From positions 1 to 54,079 of the forward strand of contig JAHQWL010000025.1 of assembly GCA_029856155.1 (NCBI GenBank): a DNA stretch of 54,079 nt. The letters run 5' to 3'. Below are positions 34,795 to 43,967 of this stretch, one piece after another. The notes beneath the pieces are model-generated. The model had not been told where the DNA came from and searched no databases. It was given only the letters and a program-made list of their open reading frames with translations. The number at the start of each line of letters is the position of its first letter. Positions within the stretch are counted from its first letter, which is position 1. The DNA comes from Promethearchaeia archaeon. Its GTDB lineage: Archaea; Asgardarchaeota; Lokiarchaeia; Sigyniarchaeales; SOKP01. The position numbers were made by a program, and so were the translations under genes.

Positions 34795-36165
34795 CTATTT
34801 CATATAATCATTGAACTCTGGTATAAATCCTTTTTTCATTAGTATTTTTAATTCCGAATGAGAATTTTCAATTAATTTCTTTGCTGTTGAATACAATTCG
34901 TCTTCTGAAAGTTTAAAACGAGCAATTCCTTGTTCAATCGCTTTCAAACCAGTAGCAACGGCTTCTCTAATGAATAATTCTTCATATTCCATGGTTGGAA
35001 GAATACATGTCTCTATTAAACAACCTTTAATCTCATCAACTAAATTTGCTAGAGCATAAGAAGCCGCAATACACATCTCATCAGTAATAGTTTTTGCACA
35101 TACATCTAAGGTTCCTCTAAAAACTCCAGGGAAACACAGAGAATTATTTACTTGATTTGGAAAATCTGATCGTCCTGTTCCTACAATTCGAGCACCAGCT
35201 TCTAATGCATCCCACGGAAATATTTCAGGAATTGGGTTAGCTAATACGAAGACTATAGCGTCATCAGCCATTTTCGAAATCCATTCCTTCTTAATAACAT
35301 TAGGACCTGGAATACTAGAAGATATAAGAATATCAGCTCCCTCCATTGCTAAACCACAATCACCTTGCAATTGTTCTGGATTACTATAATCAATTAATTC
35401 ATACTTATAATCTTTAGAATCTTCTAAATCGGACCTTCCTTGATATAAAATTCCTTTTGAATCAACAAACAAAAATTTTTTTAAATTGAAACCATCTGCT
35501 TTTAATAATCGATATATTCCGAAATTTGCTGAACCAACTCCATTAAAGACAATTTTCACATCATCTTTTTTCTTTCCTACAATTCGTAATGAATTTATCA
35601 ATCCTGCTAGTACTACACAAGCTGTTCCTTGCTGATCATCGTGCCATACAGGTATTTTCATTTCTGGATCCGCACGTAATCCATCTAAAACAGAGAAACA
35701 TTTAGGTTTCTCAATATCTTCTAAATTAATACCTCCAAATGTAGGCTGAATCATTTTAACAAACTCAATAATTTGTTCAGCCTCACAACATTGATCTTTA
35801 CCAATGCATAAAGGAATGGCATCAACTCCCCCTAAATATTTGAACAACATAGATTTACCCTCCATTACGGGTAAAGCTGCTTCAGGACCAATATCTCCAA
35901 GGCCTAAGACTCTTGTTCCATCACTTACAATCGCTATAGAGTTCCATTTATTAGTATAATCATATACTTTCTGCACATCATTAAAAATTTCATTAGATGG
36001 TGCAGACACACCTGGAGAATACCAAATTGCAAAGTCACTATAATCTCGAATTTGACAACGAGGAAGTATCTGTATTTTACCTCTATAGAACTTATGCATT
36101 TTGATTGCATTAATCCCAGGAATTTTGGATTTTCTTAAAAGATCTTCTTTAGATACTTTTTTCAT
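34795..36165 (-). CDS. Malic enzyme (NAD(P)-dependent malate dehydrogenase, decarboxylating)
   Basis: 456 aa, close to the compact prokaryotic form. Converts malate to pyruvate and CO2. Seen: 'WYSPGVSAP' with catalytic Tyr49, '[22 protein letters not shown]' with Lys104, metal-binding 'NLEDIEKP' (Glu149/Asp150/Glu152 region) and '[10 protein letters not shown]' (Asp176, Asp177), and the nucleotide fold '[15 protein letters not shown]'. '[16 protein letters not shown]', '[13 protein letters not shown]' and '[11 protein letters not shown]' complete the family pattern. It supplies pyruvate and reducing equivalents or runs anaplerotically. The TAG stop is followed by no obvious operon partner. 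Confidence 0.92.
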   Translation of the reverse strand: MKKVSKEDLLRKSKIPGINAIKMHKFYRGKIQILPRCQIRDYSDFAIWYSPGVSAPSNEIFNDVQKVYDYTNKWNSIAIVSDGTRVLGLGDIGPEAALPVMEGKSMLFKYLGGVDAIPLCIGKDQCCEAEQIIEFVKMIQPTFGGINLEDIEKPKCFSVLDGLRADPEMKIPVWHDDQQGTACVVLAGLINSLRIVGKKKDDVKIVFNGVGSANFGIYRLLKADGFNLKKFLFVDSKGILYQGRSDLEDSKDYKYELIDYSNPEQLQGDCGLAMEGADILISSSIPGPNVIKKEWISKMADDAIVFVLANPIPEIFPWDALEAGARIVGTGRSDFPNQVNNSLCFPGVFRGTLDVCAKTITDEMCIAASYALANLVDEIKGCLIETCILPTMEYEELFIREAVATGLKAIEQGIARFKLSEDELYSTAKKLIENSHSELKILMKKGFIPEFNDYMK

Positions 36166-36445
36166 AAGAACAATAAAATTCCTCTAAATTATAATGAATT
36201 TGATTATATTATATAAATTCATTTATTAAATCTATTACTTTTTCACTGATTTAAATACTGAAAGCGTCTTTTGGAGCATAAAGATTTAGAATATTTAGAC
36301 TTTTAATTTGAGTATGGTGCCTCTTCATCATCAAAAATATGTTTAACATTATAGATTACAAAAATAACCAGATTTATTATTAAAATATCATCAGAGAAAA
36401 GAAAATTAGAGAAAAGGTTAAGAAAGACTAAAAATTTTTTTATAA

Positions 36446-36627
36446 TACACACTGATTCTTCATCTTTTTTAAAGTACACACTTAAAAAAAATATGATAGA
36501 TTATGATTAGAGCGCTTTTAATCACAATATTCACATTTTTTCATTATGCAGTACACACTTTTGATCCACAACATTTAAATATGATAGTACACACTTTATG
36601 ATCAGAGAATAAAAAATTATACACACT
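36446..36627 (+). repeat. Five direct copies of TACACACT upstream of the bactofilin/MFS array
   Basis: TACACACT occurs at 36446, 36475, 36552, 36588 and 36620 (start positions), three of them as GTACACACTT and two followed within a few bases by AT-rich ATGATAG/A-tract sequence. Spacings are 29, 77, 36 and 32 bases. The long intergenic region (36166-36853) otherwise holds A-tracts and a doubtful 27-codon frame at 36673-36756. The cluster looks like a set of binding sites (iteron- or operator-like) for a regulator of the downstream array. Confidence 0.55.
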
Positions 36628-36853
36628 CAAAAAAAATATTAAAAAAAAATAAAAAAATGGTGGAAAAAAAAAATGGAAAATAGTTATGAATCTTATAAGA
36701 ACGTTAAGGCCCATTTTGACGCGAAAAGAGCGGATATTGGTAAAATGTATTTCTAAATACAATTTTTTTTATTTTTTTATCACAATAATCAAAAAAATTA
36801 AATTATTATAAACTTAAGATTTGGAAAAGAAGAAATAATTGGAGGTTAAAAAA

Positions 36854-36952
36854 ATGAATAAAACAGAAAGTAAAGAAAAAGGATATATAAATATTAAAGC
36901 CATAAAAGCCAAAATAAACACGAAATCAGGGTATTTTAGACTATTATTTTAA
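36854..36952 (+). CDS. 32-aa leader-type small protein
   Basis: Frame MNKTESKEKGYINIKAIKAK ending in FRLLF, with a strong Shine-Dalgarno GGAGGT (36841-36846) seven bases before the ATG, one of the best in the window. It ends 26 bases before the bactofilin-like gene start. The strong ribosome site suggests real translation, possibly as a leader peptide or small partner of the array. No homology recognised. Confidence 0.45.
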   Translation: MNKTESKEKGYINIKAIKAKINTKSGYFRLLF

Positions 36953-36978
36953 ATAATAAGGAGGTGGGTAAAAATAAT

Positions 36979-37659
36979 ATGAAAATTTCTGGATCAGGAA
37001 CACTTTCCGAGGGAAAAATAAATGATGAGATAAGGATTTCAGGTTCCGCTAAAATAAAGGGAAATTTTGAATGTAATGGGTTTGATTCATCTGGTTCTAT
37101 GAGGGGCGCAGGGAATTTGACAGTTCATGGTGATATCGCAAATTCTGGGTCATTTAGACTTATAGGAAACCTTTATGGAGATGGCAATCTCAAATCGTCT
37201 GGCTCAATGTCAGTTGACGGGGAAGTGTTAATTAAGGGAAAACTTCATAGTTCAGGTTCATTTAGAGCAGGAATGAAGGTTGAAGCTATTGATGGTTTTA
37301 AAAGTTCAGGCTCAGCAAGAGTTCAAGGTGACCTTTTAACTCTAGAAAGTGTAATTATTTCAGGTTCAAGCACAATTTATGGAAATGTTAGTGGAACTGA
37401 TGTGATTATTGGTCGTCGAGGGTTTGGTATCAATATATATAAACATTCTAATAAAGTATCTGGTACCATATTAGCAAGAAATAATATTGAGCTTATGAAA
37501 CTTCTTGTTGATGGGGACGTTAAAGGTCGAGATGTGATAATAGGTAGAAATACAGAGGTTTTGGGAACAGTATACTATGTTGATAGTATTGACATTCATG
37601 ATAAAACCATTTTAGTGAATAAACCAGTTCAAATTAAGGAAGAGGATTTGCATTATTAG
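36979..37659 (+). CDS. Bactofilin-like polymer-forming protein (beta-helix)
   Basis: 226 aa from ATG 36979. A GTG at 36964 is in frame but overlaps the Shine-Dalgarno GGAGGT (36960-36965), so ATG is preferred. The sequence is a regular series of short strands with 'SGS' turns about every 17-20 residues ('SGSGTLSEG', 'SGSAKIKG', 'SGSMRGAG', 'SGSFRLIG', 'SGSMSVDG', 'SGSFRAG', 'SGSARVQG'). This is typical of right-handed beta-helix bactofilin/DUF583 proteins that assemble into cytoskeletal filaments at membranes. The later part has 'VIIGRR' and 'DVIIGRNTEVLGTV' turns. Same layout as Bacillus YhbE/YhbF-type proteins. Likely first main gene of the array with the coiled-coil protein and MFS genes. 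Confidence 0.8.
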   Translation: MKISGSGTLSEGKINDEIRISGSAKIKGNFECNGFDSSGSMRGAGNLTVHGDIANSGSFRLIGNLYGDGNLKSSGSMSVDGEVLIKGKLHSSGSFRAGMKVEAIDGFKSSGSARVQGDLLTLESVIISGSSTIYGNVSGTDVIIGRRGFGINIYKHSNKVSGTILARNNIELMKLLVDGDVKGRDVIIGRNTEVLGTVYYVDSIDIHDKTILVNKPVQIKEEDLHY

Positions 37660-37700
37660 AAATTAATAAAAATTAAGCATTAAAAAAAGAAGGAATCAAA

Positions 37701-38624
37701 ATGTCGAATGAAGAAAAATGGAATGAAAAAGAAGAAAGAGAAGAAGAGAGGAGTAAGGTTAGATGGGAGTTAAATGATCTTCGAGATGAGCTTATGTTTG
37801 AGTTAGACGATTTACATGATGATTTAAAGGATGTAATTGACGATTTAAAAGATGAAGCAGAGGATATTAAAGATGATTTAAGGGATGAACTGGAAGATCT
37901 TATGGAAGAACGAGAATCCTTACTTGATGAAGTCGGTAATATAAAAGGAGATTTAGAATATTACGGAGATGATGCAAGAGAGCAAATTGATCATGCAAAA
38001 GAGAAGCTTGAACGATTAAAAGAGAAAATTGAAAAACATGAAGCGAAATTTTCCGAAAAAGTTAGAAAAAAAGTGGAAAAAGCAAAAAAGAAAGCAGCAA
38101 GGATAAATATTTCTGTTGATCCTGATATGAGTGAAGAATGGAGAGGTTGGGCAGAAGGATTAGGTGCTTCAGTATCAGAGTTGGTTCGAAAGTCAATGAA
38201 ATTTGTAAAAAATAATATTGGTGATATCGGAAAATTAGAAAGGTTAGGTAGCAAATTGGAGCTAATGGGAGAAGATATAGAAAAAGCAGTAAAAAATTCT
38301 GGTATACAGGAAATTGGGGAAGAACTTGAAAAAAAGTTTGGAAAAAAGAAAGGTAAACCAAAAATGAGGATGGCAATTAATCTGGAACCTGATATTAAAG
38401 AAAGGATTAAAAAGAGGGTTATTGGATTAGTCAAACTCCACAAAAGTTTACCCCTCGATAAATTTGCTCAAGCATTAGATAAATCAAAGCAAGATGCTGA
38501 GAATATAGTTTATGAGATGGTAGCGGATGGTATTGAGGGTACTTTAGAGGAAGGTGTATTCAAATTCACGAGCACATCAGAAGAAGTTATTTCAAAACTG
38601 AGTGAATTAATTGATAAAATATAA
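37701..38624 (+). CDS. Acidic coiled-coil protein with C-terminal helical/winged-helix-like domain
   Basis: 307 aa. Residues 1-140 are almost pure charged coiled coil ('ELNDLRDELMFELDDLHDDL' heptads, later 'AKEKLERLKEKIEKHEAKF'). The middle (130-230) has 'RINISVDPDMSEEWRGWAEGLG' and helix 'SVSELVRKSMKFV', reminiscent of ribbon-helix-helix style 'i.v.l.peL...i...A'. The C-terminus (235-307) resembles a PCI/winged-helix end ('LPLDKFAQALDKSKQDAENIVYEMVADGIEGTLEEGVFKF'). It sits 41 bases after the bactofilin gene with GAAGGA before the ATG, so it is probably the bactofilin partner. Confidence 0.6.
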   Translation: MSNEEKWNEKEEREEERSKVRWELNDLRDELMFELDDLHDDLKDVIDDLKDEAEDIKDDLRDELEDLMEERESLLDEVGNIKGDLEYYGDDAREQIDHAKEKLERLKEKIEKHEAKFSEKVRKKVEKAKKKAARINISVDPDMSEEWRGWAEGLGASVSELVRKSMKFVKNNIGDIGKLERLGSKLELMGEDIEKAVKNSGIQEIGEELEKKFGKKKGKPKMRMAINLEPDIKERIKKRVIGLVKLHKSLPLDKFAQALDKSKQDAENIVYEMVADGIEGTLEEGVFKFTSTSEEVISKLSELIDKI

Positions 38625-38645
38625 AAAAAGAGCAAATACTAAAAT

Positions 38646-38671
38646 AATTAGGAAATTAGGGGATATTTATG
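38646..38671 (+). repeat. Conserved leader repeat 1, upstream of MFS copy 1
   Basis: AATTAGGAAATTAGGGGATA precedes the ATG at 38669. Nearly the same sequence precedes MFS copies 2 and 3 (39954-39980 and 41294-41320). It includes the ribosome-binding site but is longer than one needs to be. Confidence 0.6.
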
Positions 38672-39931
38672 GCAGAATTTGCAGACGGGCACACGTTTAG
38701 GAGTTATATGTTTTTTTGGTCAGGACAGTTATTTTCATTGTTGGGGTCATTAGTGGTTTTTTTTGTAATATTTGTATGGATTACAGACGTGACTGGAAGT
38801 GCATCAATGTTAGCGTTAGGCAATTTTATCTTTTTGATTCCTATGTTAATTATTACTCCTTTTGCGGGAGTTATATCAGATCGTCATAGTCGAAAGACTA
38901 TTATTTTAATTGTAGATTCATTACAAGCATTTTTTACATTTATTTTAACTTTGATTTTTATATTCAACGCTGCTGAAGTATGGATTGTGCTTATTTTTAT
39001 AGGTATAAGGAGTGTATTTCAATCATTTCATTCACCAGTAGTAGGGGCAATAATGCCTTCTATGGTACCAAAAGATAAGTTAGGTAGAATAAATGGTATT
39101 AATTATTTTTTTACAGGACTTATTCAATTAATAGGACCTGCAGTTGGAGCAACATTATTATTCTTTTTCCCAATACAGATAGTCTTATGGGTCGATGTAA
39201 TTACCTACTTTATTGCCCTCTTCCCACTGTTACTAATTAAAATTCCTAGTGTTCATATTAATTTAGAGGGAGATGAGAGGAACTCGTTTTTCAGAGATAT
39301 GAAGGAAGGATTTGCAATATTAAAATCTATACCAGGACTCTTAAAAATTATGTTAACTGCGATGCTATTAAATATGTTACTTCAACCATTGATTGTTCTG
39401 ATGCCATATTTTATAAAGATTATACACAGTGGAAGTAATTTTACTTTAGCTATATTAGAGATGATTTTACAAGGTGGTATGATTGTAGGAGCAGTAATTC
39501 CTTCAATTAAAAAAAAATGGAATAATTCAATTAGAACCATGTTTATTGGAATTGTGATTATAAATATTGGGTATTTAATGTATGCGATTGCTCCAATTGG
39601 ATTTTATCCCGTGATAGCTTCAGGAGCTTTTGTTGTGGGTTTCATTCTACCAATTGTAAATACAATAGTAATAACAGTTGTACAAAAAACAATCCCCCAG
39701 AATAAAATGGGGAGAGTTTTTTCAATTCTTAATACGCTTTCTATGGTTGCTTCGCCTATAGGAGCAATTTTCTCAGGACCATTAAGTGAAATCTTTGGAG
39801 TGTCTTGGTTGTACTTTTATTGTGCAATGTTAGGAATAATGGTTTCACTCTCAGCCTATTTGTTCACTAATCTTCGACATATAGATTATGATAAAGAAAT
39901 AAATGGTAATAATAAAAACAAAAACGATTGA
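38669..39931 (+). CDS. MFS_3-type exporter, tandem copy 1
   Basis: 420 aa with 12 membrane segments. 'FRSYMFFWSGQLFSLLGSLVVFFVIFVWI' at the start, motif A-like 'FAGVISDRHSRKTIILIVDSLQA' and 'IRSVFQSFHSPVVGAIMPSMVPKDKLGRINGINYFF' are characteristic of the EntS/macrolide-exporter-like MFS_3 group (DHA3 family). The C-half has 'VPQNKMGRVFSILNTLSM'-like sequence. These usually export drugs, siderophores or other small hydrophobic compounds. First of four paralogues in a row, 45 bases after the coiled-coil gene and probably in one transcript with it. Confidence 0.85.
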   Translation: MAEFADGHTFRSYMFFWSGQLFSLLGSLVVFFVIFVWITDVTGSASMLALGNFIFLIPMLIITPFAGVISDRHSRKTIILIVDSLQAFFTFILTLIFIFNAAEVWIVLIFIGIRSVFQSFHSPVVGAIMPSMVPKDKLGRINGINYFFTGLIQLIGPAVGATLLFFFPIQIVLWVDVITYFIALFPLLLIKIPSVHINLEGDERNSFFRDMKEGFAILKSIPGLLKIMLTAMLLNMLLQPLIVLMPYFIKIIHSGSNFTLAILEMILQGGMIVGAVIPSIKKKWNNSIRTMFIGIVIINIGYLMYAIAPIGFYPVIASGAFVVGFILPIVNTIVITVVQKTIPQNKMGRVFSILNTLSMVASPIGAIFSGPLSEIFGVSWLYFYCAMLGIMVSLSAYLFTNLRHIDYDKEINGNNKNKND

Positions 39932-39953
39932 ATTAATAAAAATTAAAAAAAAA

Positions 39954-39980
39954 AATTAGGAAATTAGGAGATAGAAAATG
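39954..39980 (+). repeat. Conserved leader repeat 2, upstream of MFS copy 2
   Basis: AATTAGGAAATTAGGAGATA then GAAAATG, matching repeat 1 at 19 of 20 positions. It shows that the duplicated unit included the leader. Confidence 0.6.
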
Positions 39981-41243
39981 GAAATTATACCTACACAAAA
40001 AACATTCAGAAGTTATCTTTTTTTCTGGTCAGGACAATTGTTTTCACTGTTAGGATCTATGATAGTTCATTTTATACTGATCTGGTGGATACAATTAGAA
40101 ACAGGAAGCCCATTATTTCTCTCATTAGGGCAAACATTTTATATGGTACCTATGTTAATATTCATGCCTATTGCTGGAGTGTTTTCAGATAAGTTAAACC
40201 GAAAAAATCTTATTCTTACTGTGGATTCTTTACAAGCGTTTACTACATTTATTCTTATAATGTTCTTCATATTCGATATTGTAAATATATGGATAATCTT
40301 TCTTTTTATCGGTTTACGGAGTATTTTTCAAGCTTTTCATCAACCAACTGTAGCTGCGATTATTCCAACAATGGTTCCAAGAGAAAAATTAGGAAGAATA
40401 AATGGAATTAATTATTTATTTATAGGTCTAATTCAACTCCTTGGACCAGGGTTCGGTGCGCTATTAATGCAATTTTTTACTCTTAGAGATATTTTATGGA
40501 TAGATATAATTACATTTTTCATTGCCTTTATCCCTTTAATTATAATTAGTATTCCTATAGTAAGAGACAAATCTGAGGTAAAGCAGAAAAATGGGTTCAT
40601 CAAAGACTTTAAAGTAGGATTCATTGTTTATAAATCAATTCCAGGGTTGATAATTCTTTTATTTATGGGAATGTTAGTGAACTTTTTTGTTCAGCCTTTA
40701 GGCACTCTATTACCCTATTTTATTAATACTATTCATGGTGGATTAGAATTTGAGTATGCTTTAGTTCTAATATTTTTGCAGGCAGGTGTAATGGGAGGAG
40801 CAATAATAGCTTCTGTTAAAAAGGAGTGGAAACATAAAATTAATGTAATGTTTATCGGAATTGGGATTATAGGTATTGGATATGCATTTTTAGCAACTGT
40901 TCCTACTGGATTTTTTATTTTAATAGGATTTTTGCTATTAATTGTGGGAATCACTTTACCAATAATAAATACTATATTTCAAATTATTTTACAAACAAAT
41001 GTACCCTCAGATAAACTAGGAAGGGTAACATCTATTGATAGTACTCTATCGACGATAATATCGCCTTTGGGGACAATTATCGCAGGACCAATTACTATTC
41101 TAATTGGGATACACAGCTTATTTCTCTTTTGTGCTATTGCAGTTTTAGTAGTTACACTTATAACATACTTTTTCACTGGAATCCGGCATGTCGATTATAA
41201 TGGAAAAATTTCAATAGAATTGGAATCTAATGAATTAAAATAA
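39978..41243 (+). CDS. MFS_3-type exporter, tandem copy 2
   Basis: 421 aa, 12 membrane segments, aligned with copy 1 throughout: 'FRSYLFFWSGQLFSLLGSMIVHF', 'IAGVFSDKLNRKNLILTVDSLQA', 'LRSIFQAFHQPTVAAIIPTMVPREKLGRINGINYLF', 'VPSDKLGRVTSIDSTLS'. The first membrane segment ends 'HFILIWWI' where copies 1 and 3 have 'FFVI'; this is also the region where copy 4 has 'HFAIIWWI'. Such differences lie toward the transport cavity and suggest changed substrate range. Confidence 0.85.
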   Translation: MEIIPTQKTFRSYLFFWSGQLFSLLGSMIVHFILIWWIQLETGSPLFLSLGQTFYMVPMLIFMPIAGVFSDKLNRKNLILTVDSLQAFTTFILIMFFIFDIVNIWIIFLFIGLRSIFQAFHQPTVAAIIPTMVPREKLGRINGINYLFIGLIQLLGPGFGALLMQFFTLRDILWIDIITFFIAFIPLIIISIPIVRDKSEVKQKNGFIKDFKVGFIVYKSIPGLIILLFMGMLVNFFVQPLGTLLPYFINTIHGGLEFEYALVLIFLQAGVMGGAIIASVKKEWKHKINVMFIGIGIIGIGYAFLATVPTGFFILIGFLLLIVGITLPIINTIFQIILQTNVPSDKLGRVTSIDSTLSTIISPLGTIIAGPITILIGIHSLFLFCAIAVLVVTLITYFFTGIRHVDYNGKISIELESNELK

Positions 41244-41293
41244 CAAATTAAAAAAATATATTTTAAATAAAAATAGAAAAAAGTATTAAAAAA

Positions 41294-41320
41294 AATTAGG
41301 AAAATAGGGGATATTAAATG
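41294..41320 (+). repeat. Conserved leader repeat 3, upstream of MFS copy 3
   Basis: AATTAGGAAAATAGGGGATA then TTAAATG, differing from repeat 1 at one position in this block. No equivalent precedes copy 4. Confidence 0.6.
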
Positions 41321-42604
41321 GAAGAAATTGCAAATAAAGAAACATTTAAGAGTTATTTATTTTTTTGGTCTGGACAATTATTTTCTTTACTTGGTTCGAT
41401 GGTTGTATTCTTCGTAATAACGTTTTGGATTGCGGATGTTTACAATGATCCAATGATAAGCGCTTTTGCATCATTTTTATATGTACTAATGATGACACTT
41501 TGTATGCCTTTAGCGGGTGTTTTTGCAGATAGGATTAATCGGAAAATGTTGATTTTAACGGTAGATTCGTTACAGGCATTAGTTACATTTGCATTGATAC
41601 TTTTCTTTCAACTCGGGATAACAAATCTTTGGATTATATATTTTTTTATTAGTTTACGTAGTGTTTTTCAAGCGTTCCACTTGCCTACTGTCAATGCGAT
41701 CATTCCAACGATGGTTCCTAAAGATAAACTATCAAGAATTAATGGAGTTAACTTTTTATTTACAGGTGTAGTTCAACTTTTATCACCATTTCTAGGGGCA
41801 ATATTATTAGTATTTCTCTCAGTGTATATGGTTTTATGGATAGACATTATAACATTCTTTATTGCTTTAATACCATTATTGCTGATAACTATACCTTCAG
41901 TTAAACTAATTAATCATAGTGAAAACAATGTTGAAAAGAGTTCCTTTATAAAAGATTTTAGGTTAGGCTTCAAAACATTAAAAATAATTCCGGGATTAGT
42001 TATAATGGTAATCTTATCGATGCTACTTAATTTCTTAATCCAACCTATGAATGCCCTTATGCCTTTATTTATCCTAGATGTTCATGGAGGGGAAGCAGGA
42101 CATTTAGCACTAGCTGAAATGATTTTTACAGGGGGAATGATTACAGGAGCTCTAGTGACCTCGATTAAGAAGAGTTGGGAAAATAAACTTCGAGTGATTT
42201 TTATTAGTATCGTAATGGCGTTGATTGGATACATGATATTTGCTTTAGCACCTATAGGAAACTATTACATTATGGGTTTGGGTGGAGTCATTCTGGGATT
42301 CAATTTACCAATAATTAATTCTCTTTATCAAACGTTTTTACAAACTACAGTACCCTCTGATAAATTGGGTAGAGTAAGCTCAATTGACCAAGCATTATCT
42401 TCAGCAATCTCACCAATAGGATCATTAGCGGCGGGGCCATTAGCATTAATATTAGGTATTCCTACATTGTTTTTCTACTGTGGGTTCCTTGGTGTGATAG
42501 TTACAGTTGGTTTTTGGGGCTTTACAGGTATTAGAAAAATCGATATTGATAGTAAAGGCGCACTCGAAGAAATTCATGGAAAAATAGAAAATATTTCAAT
42601 CTAA
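41318..42604 (+). CDS. MFS_3-type exporter, tandem copy 3
   Basis: 428 aa, 12 membrane segments, same family signatures: 'FKSYLFFWSGQLFSLLGSMVVFF', 'LAGVFADRINRKMLILTVDSLQA', 'LRSVFQAFHLPTVNAIIPTMVPKDKLSRINGVNFLF', 'VPSDKLGRVSSIDQALSSAISPIG'. It has a slightly longer polar C-terminal tail than copies 1 and 2. Position and the shared leader indicate origin by tandem duplication. Confidence 0.85.
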   Translation: MEEIANKETFKSYLFFWSGQLFSLLGSMVVFFVITFWIADVYNDPMISAFASFLYVLMMTLCMPLAGVFADRINRKMLILTVDSLQALVTFALILFFQLGITNLWIIYFFISLRSVFQAFHLPTVNAIIPTMVPKDKLSRINGVNFLFTGVVQLLSPFLGAILLVFLSVYMVLWIDIITFFIALIPLLLITIPSVKLINHSENNVEKSSFIKDFRLGFKTLKIIPGLVIMVILSMLLNFLIQPMNALMPLFILDVHGGEAGHLALAEMIFTGGMITGALVTSIKKSWENKLRVIFISIVMALIGYMIFALAPIGNYYIMGLGGVILGFNLPIINSLYQTFLQTTVPSDKLGRVSSIDQALSSAISPIGSLAAGPLALILGIPTLFFYCGFLGVIVTVGFWGFTGIRKIDIDSKGALEEIHGKIENISI

Positions 42605-42641
42605 TATATTTCTTTCTTTTTTTTAAAGATTAATTATAGAT

Positions 42642-43961
42642 GTGGTGAAGAAAATAACTGAAGAATTAGCAAATAACCAAACTTTTAAGAGTTATATCGT
42701 TTTTTGGATGGGACAGTTATTTTCAGTGTTAGGATCATCAGTTTCGCATTTTGCAATTATTTGGTGGATAACTGACACAACAGGGAGTACAATGCTTCTA
42801 TCATTAGCAAGTTTCCTTTATGTCTTACCGATGACAATAGTTGTCGCTTTATCTGGCGTAGTAATTGATAAATGGAATCGAAAGACGATTATTGTGGTAG
42901 TAGATTCTCTCCAAGCATATGTAATGCTTCTGATAATAATAATCTTCAATCTTGGAGTGGCAAATCCAATTTTAATAGTTGCAATAATGAGTTTATTTGG
43001 AATATTTCAAGGGTTTCATATCCCTACAGTAACTGCTATTGTTCCTACGATGGTACCAAGGGAAAAATTAAGTAGAATGAATGGGGTTAATTTTTTCTTT
43101 AGAAGTTTTACTCAAATCATAGGTCCAGTAATAGGTGCTATGTTATTCTCATTTATCCCACTTAAAATCATACTTTGGATTGATCCACTTACATTTATCA
43201 TTGCGTTTATTCCTTTGTTAGTAATTAAAATCCCTAAAATCAAGAGGGAAGTTTCAGCTGTTAAAAAGAATTCATTTCTAGAAGATTTCAAAATTGGATT
43301 CCGTACGTTGAAATCAATTCCAATTGTTTTTATGATGCTTCTAATATCAATGTTCATTAACTTTCTATTTGTTCCACTTAATATCTTAATGCCGTATTTC
43401 ATCAGATATAACCATTCAGGCGATCCTTCAAATTTAGCATTTGTTATAGCTTTTATGAATGGGGGTATGCTTTTAGGTGCATTGTTAACTTCAATAAAGA
43501 AAGAGTGGAAACATGCTCTTTTCATATACTTTGGACTTGAATTCATCTTAATGATGATTGGTGGTATATTTGCCATAACTCCATATCGATTATTTCTAAT
43601 GATGGGTATTGTAGTTGGTATCGCTGGCATAACTATTCCTATCCTTAATACAATTTATTTAACAATTATGCAACTAAAAGTTCCAACAGATAAAATGGGA
43701 AGGCTATCTTCTCTTGATTGGGCGATTTCATCAGCTATAACTCCAATTGCAACTATAATAACAGGGCCTTTATCTGAGATGATCGGAGTGACCAATTTAT
43801 TTCTTTCTTGTTCTATTATTGGAATGATAATAACTCTTATTTTATGGTGGGTTGCGCACATTCGAGTGAATAAAAATAATAATAGGAAAGAACTTGAAGA
43901 AATTGAAATGAGTATTGAAAGGGCATCAAAAGAAAAATGGAAAAAAAGTAAAAAATGGTAA
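42642..43961 (+). CDS. MFS_3-type exporter, tandem copy 4 (GTG start)
   Basis: 439 aa. It starts with two consecutive GTG codons (42642, 42645); there is no in-frame ATG until inside TM1. 'FKSYIVFWMGQLFSVLGSSVSHFAIIWWI', 'LSGVVIDKWNRKTIIVVVDSLQA' and 'FGIFQGFHIPTVTAIVPTMVPREKLSRMNGVNFFF' align with the other copies. The C-terminal tail is long and basic ('NKNNNRKELEEIEMSIERASKEKWKKSKK'). It lacks the conserved leader and is the most divergent copy. Confidence 0.82.
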   Translation: MVKKITEELANNQTFKSYIVFWMGQLFSVLGSSVSHFAIIWWITDTTGSTMLLSLASFLYVLPMTIVVALSGVVIDKWNRKTIIVVVDSLQAYVMLLIIIIFNLGVANPILIVAIMSLFGIFQGFHIPTVTAIVPTMVPREKLSRMNGVNFFFRSFTQIIGPVIGAMLFSFIPLKIILWIDPLTFIIAFIPLLVIKIPKIKREVSAVKKNSFLEDFKIGFRTLKSIPIVFMMLLISMFINFLFVPLNILMPYFIRYNHSGDPSNLAFVIAFMNGGMLLGALLTSIKKEWKHALFIYFGLEFILMMIGGIFAITPYRLFLMMGIVVGIAGITIPILNTIYLTIMQLKVPTDKMGRLSSLDWAISSAITPIATIITGPLSEMIGVTNLFLSCSIIGMIITLILWWVAHIRVNKNNNRKELEEIEMSIERASKEKWKKSKKW

Positions 43962-43967
43962 TTTTAT

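Noticed and set aside
36446..36627. CRISPR array
   Set aside because: Repeats are only 8 bases with irregular spacing (29-77) and no cas genes are present.
36544..36762. 72-codon minus-strand frame in the repeat region
   Set aside because: Dominated by Phe/Ile from A-tracts and by the TACACACT repeats; looks like chance.
36657..36809. Two overlapping plus-strand short frames (from ATG 36657 and ATG 36673)
   Set aside because: No ribosome site, composition follows A-tracts, and neither can be preferred.
37991..38443. Two long minus-strand frames (150 and 104 codons) opposite the coiled-coil gene
   Set aside because: Antisense of Glu/Lys-rich heptads gives Phe/Leu/Ser-rich open frames; known artefact.
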